From the NCBI RefSeq assembly GCF_036417845.1, contig NC_089978.1, forward strand, positions 139,804,288-139,868,287: 64,000 nucleotides of DNA, given 5' to 3'. The position numbers and the translations under genes were made by a program. This DNA comes from Apteryx mantelli. Lineage: Eukaryota; Chordata; Aves; Apterygiformes; Apterygidae. Below the pieces are notes generated by a model. That model saw only the letters and a list, made by a program, of their open reading frames with translations. It had not been told where the DNA came from and made no database searches. Shown in pieces: positions 36,723 through 47,781 of this stretch. The stretch's first letter is position 1. Each line of letters starts with the position of its first letter.

Positions 36723-39429
36723 TCTCCTCCTTTGTGCCCTTTCTTCTAATCCTATCCCTAGCCCAGAGTTTTTTACAGGGAGAGGATCCCCCATGCCCCT
36801 CACCCACATCCCTCAATCGTGAAAAATGAAACCTTTCCTGTATGATGGGTTGTAAACATTAATATTTGGTGATTGGCCAGAGCTGAGCTCTCAGATGTGA
36901 ACTTCCAGAGAATTAAGACCATCCACATAGTGGTGGGGAGGTATTATTTGTCTGGCGCTATGGTGCTATTGTTGGAGGGGCACACTGGAGCAGGATTTTT
37001 TTGTATAAGGAAAGGCACAGTTTTCATGAAGTAAACTTTTGTCATTAACTCACATAAAGGGCCTTTTTGTGGTTCACACTCTGTGGTATTTTTAGTTTTC
37101 TTTGTATTTAATTAAGAATGGGGCAAGAATAATACTGCAAGTAAAACATAAAAGAAGAATGATTCTGTGAAAAGAGTTTTTTTCCTAACTTTGGAAAAAA
37201 AACAGTACATTAGACTAGGGCCTTAGATTGTAATCTAGCTGAGGTAGGACCACATCTTTGTCCTATGCTTGCAGTGCATTTATCACAGGGAGAATTTCCT
37301 CTGTCTTTTCTGAAATTATCACATCCCCTGGGATGGGTGAGTTGCAGTCCCCAAAGCATCTGAGAAAGCATTTGAGAGAACAAAGAAACAAAGACCAAAA
37401 AATCTTTTAATGGTTGGCTTTTCATAACTATAAGTTAGTGGATTGGAGCTTTAGATATTTGACTTCTGTTGAGCAGAAGGTGAGGGAGACCAACCCTGTA
37501 AGGTCTTGCGTAGTCCAGGATCTGAAGTACTTATAGTCTACAGCTAACACTGATTAATAAAGTACAAATAGTAATTCATAACACATCTAGAATCTGTCAT
37601 ATTATCCTTTCTCAGCACTAAACATGGATTCAGTTACCATTTTTTCTATTCTGGGCAGGTACCCCATATACCCAAGTTTACTACCAGTCCAGCACCCAGA
37701 TGGTCTCCTAACATCCCAAAGATCCCAACATGGTTTATGTCCCACTGTAGCGTCCTGATGATTCCATTCATCCTGCTCCTTTGTTTACCCCTTCTCTTTT
37801 CCTTTCACCACTTCAAGGTTCTCCATTCTCTGGACCTCCTCCTCCCTCATTAGTGATTCTCACCAAAAGCAAAATGATCTTCAACGACCCGTTATCTGTT
37901 GGTGAGTGTAAAGGTCGAAACATGTTCATTTTCATATGAATTCTGTAATGAGGATTCTCCTTATTTTCAGTCAGGACAATTTCGCCACCAGCTGGAACAG
38001 GAAAAAAAAAAGAGAAGTCAGATATGATTCCTCCCCCAAACAGACAAACACCACATAAAGAACAGCATTAATGAGAGTGAAAGTCAGGAATCAGTTCTTC
38101 AAATAAAGGGTTCTCAGGTCAAGTTCTGATGATTGACAGAACTAAGCACAGAGCTCATAGCCTGCAATTCCTGGGTTCTCATCTTTGTTCTGCCACCAGT
38201 GCTGGCCCTAGGGATGGAGCCTGGCAGTGTACCCTGCACCACACTCCCTGATGTTCCCACCTCCTAGAGAACCTTTCAACCTGTGTCTCCTGGCAGATGT
38301 GAGCTAGCTGTGTTTTCAGGTAGCACTGTACCTGAGCTTACAAGCCCATGTGGATCTCAGAGCACTGGCAAGCCAGATGTAGAGACACCCAGGTCGCTAG
38401 GAGCCAGAGTCAATAAGGTCTACTAAGCCCATTTAGTCATTCCAAAGTCACTGCAACATATTTCCCAGCGTGTCCATGATATCCATATCAACCATTTTCT
38501 CCCAATGTCTAGGCTGTCCCAAATCCACACTGCTCTAGATTGTGGACAGTTGATTTTAAAATCATTACCTGTGAGTGACCATGACAATTTATTTTGTTCA
38601 TTTTTTCACAGTTAGTAAAATTATTTTTAGCATGTGTGGATGGGTCTCAGAGCTTGTCTTTCATTGGTCTGAGGTTGTAGATATAAGGCTCTCCTTGTTC
38701 CTTCTAGTCACAACAGGTTCGGGGACTGAAAATTCTATGTATGGGATGGGAAGCAGATATTCTGATGTTAAATGTGTGTGTATTACTGGCTAGTCAAATT
38801 AAAACAAGCATTCACCCAGTAAGAACACCAGCTCAAAAGCCTTCTGCATGACATCCTTGCAGTGGTCACTCTGCTGTTCTGTTCACTTCTGCCTTTCTTT
38901 CTACTCTGCCAGCAAGCACCATTCTTCCAGGATAAAGTATACTGTCACCTTCTCAAATGATATGTGTGTGTGAAACAGTTGATATGAAGTCCCTCAATTT
39001 CCAGAAGTGACTCAAAGGGTCAAGCAGTAGGTGTGAAGCAGAGGATGTTGTGGTTATGCTGTTATGCTGTTATGTTCCTCATCACACAGCCCTTCTAAAA
39101 GACTTGTGAGCTTGATTCACATAGTCAAGGGGAGAAAGAAGGGGAGGAATTCATGAGAAAAGGGACAAAAGGCAAAGGATGGAAAGGGTCAGGGAGATTT
39201 GTCAGTTTTTTTCTGAAAAAAGACAGAAGGAAATGGAGATAATTAAAGCATTTGTGGCTTAAATAAGTGGATGCTTAAGTAACTTTGTGAGTTGGAGCTT
39301 TAGTGCCGTGGGTGACTGCAGACAGTCTCAGCTACTGGCAATAAATGATCTCCTTCACTGTGCTGGTGGAAATTTTTTTACAGAGGGGAAGGAGAATGCC
39401 TTTTTCCTTCTAGCCCAGGAGCTCAGGAC

Positions 39430-40450
39430 AACTTATCTTTCTCAGATGCTGGATTCACTGTGATTTCCTTCCAAAGCTTTTCCCATATTTATCTCACCTG
39501 TAAGGTTTCTCTAGCATGTGCATTCTCTGGTGATGAATAAGGTCTGAGCTCTAGGAGAACTTCTTCTCATGCACAGGACAATTACATGGCCTCTGCTCCA
39601 TGTGGACTCTTCACTGTTTCATCACTACTGACCAGCAGCTAAACCTTTTGCATAATCAGGACAGCAGTGGAGCTTCTCCTCTGGTGTGGATCCACTTGTG
39701 CACAGTCAGGTCCGAGTCCTGCCCAAACCTCTTCCTGCACTGGGGACAGTCAGGCTGCTTATGTCCTGCATGGATCCTCTCATGCTGAACAGGTGTTGAG
39801 CTATGGCTGAAATACTCCACACAGAGGGGTAGCTGTAAGGTTTCCCTCCTGTGTGTATGCTTTGATGCTGTACAGATGTGGACCTTTTACTGAAGCTTTT
39901 GGTGCATCTGTAGGGTTTCTCTTCCTTGTGTTTTTTGGGTTTTTTTTTTTGATGGGGATGAATGAGGAGCTCAGTGTCATGCTCTTCCTACAGTCCAGGC
40001 ATTTGAAGAATTTCTCCTTGCTGTGGCTTCTCTGGTGCTGCAGGGGTCTCTGGATGAAGCACCTTTTGCACCTGGTGAGTATGTAAGATGATTCTCCTGG
40101 GTAGAGCTGCTGGCATGCTGGGGTGGTTTGATCTCAGATGGAAGCTCTTTGAACATCCATTGCAGGTATTCAGTCCCATTCCCTGGGCAAGGATGTCCTT
40201 ATGCTCTCCCAAAACTCTTTCATAATGAATTGATTTACTCCAGTTCTTTTGTGTAGAGTTCTCCCTTTTCTCTCCTGCTCTGACACTTAGAGGATTTTCA
40301 ATTGTCAGGATTCTGCAAAATTTCCCCTGCTGATGTACCCTGTGCTTTTTTTCCCTTAGAGCTCTTGTGCCAAAGACCCTCCTTTTCAGTGATGAACCTG
40401 TTAAACTCTCTACAGGTTTGTCCAAAAATGAAAAGCAAACGTGCAAGAGT
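39430..40450 (-). pseudogene. C2H2 zinc-finger pseudogene
   Basis: The minus strand carries remains of about nine zinc fingers spread over all three frames with several stops. In transcript order: CNGCSKSFHLRSNH (40163-40123); a shortened finger RCKRCFIQRPLQHQRSH (about 40073-40023); FKCLDCRKSMTLSSSF (about 40004-39960) interrupted by an A-run; KPYRCTKSFSKRST, which has lost its second Cys; LCVEYFSHSS with VQHERIHAGHKQ; DCPQCRKRFGQDSDLTVHKW followed by IHT and a stop at about 39,676; WSVVMKQ-stop-RVHMEQRP; CNCPVHEKKFS-stop-SSDLIHHQRMH with EKPYR-stop; DKYGKSFGRKSQ-stop-IQHLRKI. Residual TGEKPY-type linkers remain. The open part at 40,196-40,446 upstream resembles the spacer that precedes finger arrays. 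Frameshifts, stops and lost Cys and His residues make it non-functional as a protein. It has the same orientation as the intact zinc-finger gene at 61-62 kb, and may be a relict sister gene. Confidence 0.88.
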
Positions 40451-42284
40451 TTATAAGGTTGAAAGTAGGATCTTGGTCACAGACTCAGAGATTCAGGGCA
40501 CCTTGTTTAGTCCCTTGGAGCCACTTGATCCATGTGAGGGGATCACATAAAGCTTGGAAGTAAAAACCTTAGGAAATGAGTGATATCAAAGATAGTTTGA
40601 TAACCTGTAAATACTACCATCAAGGACTTGAAATTTACTGCCCCTATTGTTTCAGGGCATTTGTTATCTGAACAGACAGAGGATGTTCATAGAAATATTC
40701 TGGGCATGGAAAATTTATACCAAGACCTGTAGGATATATGCACATCTGGGGATTCAGTGACTCAGCACAGGTGTTAAGCTACTGCTTGATCATTTCCAAA
40801 TCTGCAAAAAAAACCCACAAAAAACAGACAGTCTCTTGAAGATGATGCCTGAGCCAGGAAGGAGGAAAGAAGTGAACTCTATTCAAACATTCAAAATTGA
40901 AACATTTCTTTTCCAATAGAATTCCTTTAGCCATGATTTGCATTATGTTTCTGAATCTCCTTCCCCTTTTACACAGGCTATGGGGAAAGCTATATGTTAA
41001 TTCCTCATAAATGCAAAGAATCCAGGAATTCTCAAGCAGAATGCAGGCTAGGCACTAAAACAAAACTATAGAGTCCTAGCCCAGGTTGTACTACAGTGTC
41101 ACAGGAGATACTCCATCTCAGAAGGAGATGTCCTCCTGCAGGACAGCTTGTAGACACTCCTTCTTCCTTTATCTCAAAGTTTGCTGTTTCTTTAGAAAAG
41201 AGGGACTGGCACCGTATGGAATGCCTCTGCCATTTGGAGTTACCTCCTACCTCACTACCTGCAGCAACAGCTTCAGCATTGCACAGAGAGGAAATAGGGT
41301 GTCAGGGTAGATGGCAGCATTTCTCTGCATGGGATGGACTGAGGAACAAACACCTTCTCGGATTTTCCAGGGACTGCCAGCAAGCTGCCCAGTCAGCACA
41401 TAGTCCTAACCAGCTGTATCATTAGCATTAACTAGTTGGCTACCCAAGCTTATTGGAGTTATTGGTACTGGGACCACTGGGTGGTAAAAAGCCAGGCTGA
41501 ATTCAGCATCAGATTAGATGTTTAACATGAGATACTGGTGCAGTATCTCAAGAACACCTCCCTAACTTTCTCTGTATGGTATAGGTGTTGGAGTAAAGAT
41601 GCCCTGATGAAGCTAATATGTCCTGATGGACTGGGAAGGACTCCATGCACTTGTTATATTCTCTATATTTGGATAATACTTTTCAGCGTGTTTCAAATGA
41701 ACCAACCATATTACCTAGGATTTTCCAGTTTTTGAGGTTCCTAGGTCCCCATAACCTCAGCTAATGGAGAGATGACTGTATAATCATGCTATTAGATTGG
41801 TCTAGCTGCCAAACATTTGGACAGGAATAAAAGTGGCCCAAGAATACAGAAGTTGGCCGTTGCTTCTCTGCAAGATGCTACAGTTCACTGTGGAGAAAAG
41901 GGAGGGGCTGGTAGCAGGCAATAAGGTGTGGCGAGATATCTTGTATGACAAGAGATAGAGCTAAAAGATCTTGCCAGCATTTACCTACTCAAGAACTGTA
42001 AGCCAATTTCTTTGACAGGAAAGATCAGAGCTTATCCATTCTTCTCCTTAAAAATATTTTGAACTTAAGTGCTTGCATTTGTAGTAGGAAAAATGGGATT
42101 TGTAAAACTATAGTAGTTTTCTACCTAAATGCTAAACATTTTTATTTACTGTCCATGCATTTAACAATCCATACAATACATATGGATTTCTTTTTTTTTT
42201 TTTAAGGTTTGATGGCTCTTTAATTTGAAAAGGCTGAGAAACACTGTGGTAGTCCATCCTCTACTGAGAGAGTGTGGTAAGATT

Positions 42285-42625
42285 TGTATAACTTCTTAAA
42301 ACATCCAGTGAAGCTGATTTCACAATCTCCTTATGTAATCTATTCCAATGCTACATTACTCAGAGAAAGTTTTTTGCAATATCCAGGCTTTTTCTTTTTC
42401 CTTTCTTTTTTCCATTCCTGAAAGTCAAGCCAATTAGATATTATCCTTGTCCTTCCAGCAATTTAATTACTGCCCTTTTTAATAACAACCTTTTATATGC
42501 TGGAATTGTATTATCATGCCTGTCCTACTTCCAGCCTTCTCTTCTCCAGACTAAACAACCCCAGCTCCTGCAGTTTTCCTGAGACTCCCTGTTTTCCAGA
42601 GCTCTTATCGCTGCAAATGTTCTCC
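42285..42625 (-). mobile_element. Old CR1-like LINE relic, antisense
   Basis: On the plus strand the phrases of a reverse-complemented CR1 occur in the expected order: TCTTAAAACATCCAGTG, TTTCACAATCTCCTTATG, AATCTATTCCAATGCTACAT, GAAAGTTTTTTGCAATATCC, a CTTGTCCTTCCAG stretch, AACAACCTTTTATATGCT, and CTTCTCTTCTCCAGACTAAA followed by CAACCCCAGCTC. It is much more diverged than the copy at 28.3 kb and has no coding capacity. Confidence 0.7.
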
Positions 42626-44739
42626 CATGCCCATGCTCCATGCCTGAGCTGGCCAGATGGTGTGTGGTCCCCCCACACAGTGCAGGCAGCGACTCCTCAT
42701 GTTTCTCGAGACGTGCTCTGCCCCACCACAGTCTCCTGCCCGCACTGGGGAGCGAATTCACTTTTTGTCGGGATAGAACGAGAGTGCTGGGTGGCTGATG
42801 TTGGCCCTGCTGCGGCAGGTGCTGCGAGGGCGGGCGCCAGGCCCCCGGGCTGTGCGCAGTACAGGAGCTGGCATGTGCACTTTGCTTCTGCTGTTTCCCA
42901 GCCCAGCTAACAAGCAGGGGTGTCCTTGCTCTCCAGCTGAAATCCTTAATTCTCAGGTTCAGGGGAATCACACACTCTTTCCTCAGATGTCTTGCCATCA
43001 TTTTAGAAGCAGCAACTTGCAGGCTTTGTTCAGATCATCTAGCCCAAAATTGGGCTCTTGCCAGTTCTTGTATCAGCTGCTTCGGTGGACAGGGGTGGAA
43101 AACCCGCTCATGTGCAGTATTGCAAACCCAAACCTTAAATATCTAAATCAAGACCCTGAAAAGTATATAGTTGGCTCATTATTACTAATATTGTCATTAA
43201 TACCTTATTGTAAAGGTGACACATTTTGTTGTTCGTTATTAGTTTCAGCCTACTGTTTTGGAGAAAAAGCAGCTTATTAGTATTCCCTCTATCCAGCAAG
43301 CCTCTCCCAGCAAATCATCCGCACCTCCCTCCCATGTTCCCAGCAGTTTCAGTGTCCCTAAACCAAACCTTCTGACCTGCTTCCTGGACAAGATATTATA
43401 TATGCTGCCGAACAAAATGGATAAGGGCCAAGCTATCCCTGCTGCTCCTCTCATGGGGTGCCAGTGAGACCTCGCTGCTGCACTCAGCTACTGATTTGCA
43501 GCTCTAGGAACAGGCTCATCTTTGATTCCTCTAAATGTTTGGTAAATTCCATTGAAATGTTACAGTTGGTTCCAAAGTCACTAATGGGGGACTGGTAAGT
43601 GACACACTGACAGTGTGAAAAAACATGGGCCTGTCAAAAATAGGTCATGAAATTGATCCCCAAATCTGCAAATATATTTTTAGTGAAGGTCATATAGTGC
43701 TTTTGAACTGTCTTCTGATTTGGAAATGTCTGGCTCATTCTGAATATCTAGGTCAGAATAAAATTTAGAAAAAATATCTTTTTGGTTAAGACAAAAGCCA
43801 AGAAGAAAGAGAGCAGACAGACGCTGTATTCACAGGAAAGATGGAGTAGGAAAGCACTTTTTAATTCTCTTTTCCCCCTTCTTCCAAAATCTCTCATTTC
43901 TTGAGGGGAGGGATGGGAAAGAAGAGCTCTGCCTGCTCACTGCAGCAGCTCTGAGTTTTTCTTGAGAAAGTCAGAAATGGGCAGGCAAGCAAGCAAAGGA
44001 GTCAAACAGAGCTTTTGCTCCCTTTCTGTCATGGCTATATTTCTGTGGGGTAATTTCTGCAAAAATGGGAATGCACTTGAGGCGGGCTTGGTGAAGACTG
44101 AGGCTGGGGTTCCTCTACCCACACCTCAGTATCTGCAAGGCAGGTGTCTGTATCTGAATTATGGTCCGGGCTCCCTTCATAAGCACTGGAGAGAGCAGGA
44201 CACTGTTAGGGTGTGATTCGTCTGACCGATTTTAGATGTCTACCTTAGAAGTAGGTGAATCATACCCTAGAAATGCTTCTTTAATATTTGACTAGGGGGC
44301 TTTTCTTGTTTTGTTGGATGACTTATTCTCAGTTTGTTAAATGCCAGGCTTCTTCCTTTTAAGTAAAATTTTTGTATTCTTGTATGTTTTCCTTTTTAAT
44401 AAGGAGTTAATCTTTGCTCAAGATGAGGATGTGCTGGTAAAGCATCTTTGAGAGCTAGGTGTTCAAAAATCAGCAGTTTCACTCCTGTGATTTTGTAGTT
44501 TGTCTTCTGGAAAGGATGTGTGGAATAGAAACAACGAAATCCTAAGACCAAAGAAGACAGAAGCCCAGAGGGGAGAAAGAGGAGCAAGTCAGAATCTGAA
44601 ACAACATAGTCAGGGAACAGATGATGTGGTTTCTGTAAAAAGCTTGTTTGTTCACTTAGAGGGAAAGGGAATTTGTGTATGCATAGCTGCAGATTAATTA
44701 ACTGTAGAAATCACTGTGTATGCAAAAAGGAGATTAATT

Positions 44740-44780
44740 TATTGGATAGATTATCCAATATTATAATATTATATTGGATA
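44740..44780. repeat. Three alternating arms forming competing inverted repeats
   Basis: TATTGGATA (44740-44748) pairs with TATCCAATA (44752-44760) over a 3-nt loop. TATCCAATAT (44752-44761) also pairs with ATATTGGATA (44771-44780) over a 9-nt AT loop. The middle arm can therefore form either of two hairpins. CCAAT and its complement ATTGG lie in the arms. Confidence 0.85.
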
Positions 44781-47760
44781 TTATACTGTGTAGCTATATG
44801 TTTATGCTATTATAGATTTTTATATATGTATGTGTGTATGCACATATACACATATACATATGGTCTCCAAGTCTTTGTGTGTGAGGCAGCAGAGGAACTT
44901 GACAGAGAATGGTCTGTGTATGGAAAGTGGAAGATGCTAGAACAAATCCTTTATTTATTCTGTCAGCTGATCCGGACAGGTCTGCAGTTTTTAAAGTAAC
45001 ATTTCTAACCCTTCATGAAGTGTAGCTAAGAAACACTTGAAGACAGGACCTAGCTTCAAGATTGGTCCCATAATATAGAGATATCTATCTCTAGCTCTGT
45101 TCAAGGGGATTTTTTTTTAGTTGTCTAATTAGCGTGTTGATTTATTTTTTTTCTGGACCCCTTCCGTGTGAGGCCAGCATGTACAACAGGAGATCAGCTG
45201 TATTTTGCTGCTGTATTTTGAAATGAGTGTGTAGGGATGCTCTGCTATTGCTCCTGCCTCTCTGTAGGTGTCAAGATTTCAATCTTGCTACTGGTTTTCT
45301 GATCTTTTTGAAAAACATGGGTGGCAGAAGAGTTGCCTTTAGGAAAATGCAGAGGGAACACCTGGAATGGAAGGGCCAAAGTTATGGCTGTGCCATGTAA
45401 CTTGCGTGCAAATGTAAGTGAGAGCAGGAAAGAGTATATGAATGTACAAGGGGTAAAGTGGGAAGTGATTTAACTCAGTGGGTTATAGACCTGAACTCTA
45501 ATTCATGTTCATATGTTGAAATAGTTGTCTCTCAGCCCTAGGCCAGGTTTAGAAATTCTTCATCACATTTTATCATTTCTATTGTATTTGCTTCCATCAT
45601 CTTAGAGCCCCTGTCAGGAGCTACTGATGAGCTTCATTCGTTGTTATTTTTTATATATTTTTTATATTTATTTGTATGAAAGCTTGTTTTTAAAGTATAT
45701 GTCTGTATAAAATGTGGTCTTCAATTTACTTATGAGAAGGGTTATAGACTGAGGTTTAAAAGACATTCCAACAGCCAGCAGACAGAACTTCATTTACAAT
45801 GGATAATCGCATTGTTTATAGTCAAATTTAAGCATCATGCAAGTAATTCAGGGAATGGCATTCATTTTTAGTAAATGCTTTACACAATACTGACCACTTA
45901 GGGTTCCCAGGAATTAAAGCTTTTTATAACAGAGTGTTTCTCTCATCTTTTTTTCCTTGCTTTTGATCTCAGTATTATAAAGTGGTTGTAAGCTGTTTTC
46001 AGTTCTAGATCCTTCAGAGCATTTCCAGGATAGCTGCAGACTGCTGTATAGTACCTGCAAGTCTATTAATAGACCTTTGTTTTCAGTGTGACCTTCCATA
46101 GACTCCTCAGTACTTGTTTTCAACCCCCCCAAAGTCCATGGTCCATATATTGAAACCTGTGGTGAATTGATGATGACTTTTCTATTTTTGAGGGCATGGG
46201 AAGCCATTTAAAACATCATATAATTGGGGGCGTTGCCCCTGTTGGAGGTACTGATGGCAAATCATCCTGGTCCCTTCACTAGTTCAACCATTAGACTTCA
46301 GCAAAGTAGGTGTCAGGAGCCTGGTTATGAAGCCGTGGGGCCGTTTATCTGATACTCTGACACTTAACCTTTGCTGGAGATCAATGCAGGGCTTAGCAAG
46401 CATTGACCCGTAGGGAAAGGGTGTGTTTTGCATACTGAGTCATGGTATTAAATGTACTTTTTAGAATTATCTATGGTGAAATTCATCATAAGAGTGAATC
46501 AGGTCATTGGTATTTAATCTGAACTAGAGTTACGAAATTTCAAATGATTGTGCAGGAGATAGGTCACTGTGATGACATATGTATCATCCAGAGCTGTGTA
46601 GCTCTTCTAGGCAAAACATTTCCTTGTAGTTACACCTTTTCTTGTATTTCTTCTTGCTTATATAGAAAACCTATATTTGTAATGGTTTGAAAAATGTAAA
46701 GGCTTTTTAAATTTATAAATAAAATTACTGATTTATAAAGAAATGTCTCAATGTGAATGTACATTTTTGATCATAATACATATTCATATAAATAGAAATG
46801 TACCTATGTGTAATTAGAAACAAATGTAAAAGTCTCTCTCAAATGTTTTTCATATCTGTGTAACAGGATGCAGCCTTCTGATCTGCTTTTTGTGGTGGCT
46901 GATTGTGTTAGGTGCAACGTGATTGGATGATACTGGGGCGGAACTTCCCCCCTTTTTTTTCTCAGTTGACTATATCTAATGCAGGTAACTGCTATGGACA
47001 AGTCAATCCCTGGGCTTGCGGCCGGTATGGACATGCACCCATCAAACTCTTGCTTTTCTCCACCTGCAGCTGCTGGAAGATGTGCGGGCTCCCAGATGAA
47101 ACCCCCCCATTGGTGTTCTCTGTCACTCAGGAGGGTCTCTGGGCTACTAGAGCTGAAACCTCTTTCTTCAGGGTTTCCAGGCACTAAGTGTTGTCCCGTC
47201 TGACCAGAGCCTAACTGAAAGACAGACCATGAAATATGCATATTATGGTGGGATGAGACTATTGCAGCATGAAGTAGGTCCTCAGTATTTAAACTCCAAC
47301 CTCTAGATTTGATAGAAATCTTTTTAGATAATGTGTTACTGACTATCTGATTGATATGTAACATGCAATGCTGGGCTTTCACTCCCTGACCTATAAGCTT
47401 TATAATTGTAGGTTTTTAAATATTTGTTTTTCAGGTTTTCTTGCTTTCCCAAAAAGTCTACATGCTGTTTGTTTGTAAAGGAAAGGGTGAGATTTACAGT
47501 CAAAATGGACCTTTATGTTCAAGGGCATTTTTTTTCTGTTTTTTAACTGTTTTTAGGTAGCATTGTTTTGTCTAAATGTTGTACATGATTTATTAGTGAA
47601 TGCTAATTACTTACGAATCCTGGAAGAGAAAGTCTTGACAGAGGAACTTAGGCTCAGTTCTTCAGCTCTGGATAAAGTATTATAGAGAGTTCACATTGTG
47701 TCCCTTTTAGATTAAATTATTTACTATCCTATAGTGTTTTCTAGCCAGTTTTCTTCCCTT

Positions 47761-47781
47761 TTTATTTATTTATTTATTTTT
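47761..47781. repeat. (ATTT)n microsatellite
   Basis: About five ATTT units. Confidence 0.85.

Larger units (their letters stand above)
26546..39429. other. Gene-free stretch right of the CpG island
   Basis: No coding exon recognised. It holds C-runs (C11 at 26,748-26,758 and a C-rich run near 27,436-27,470), a pentanucleotide microsatellite, a CR1 tail, a hairpin at 30,138-30,171, a diverged direct-repeat pair at 30.3 and 31.4 kb, a GCATGC cluster at 34,560-34,602, an ATTTC-type microsatellite at 35,527-35,576 and an imperfect tandem duplication near 36.5 kb. If the plus-strand donor at 26,262 is used, a divergent non-coding transcript would run through here; the sequence alone does not show this. 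Confidence 0.6.

Noticed and set aside
46804-47382. Minus-strand open frame of 192 codons
   Set aside because: It has no recognisable domain, starts and ends in AT-rich DNA, and shows no splice or promoter context. Chance remains the simplest explanation.
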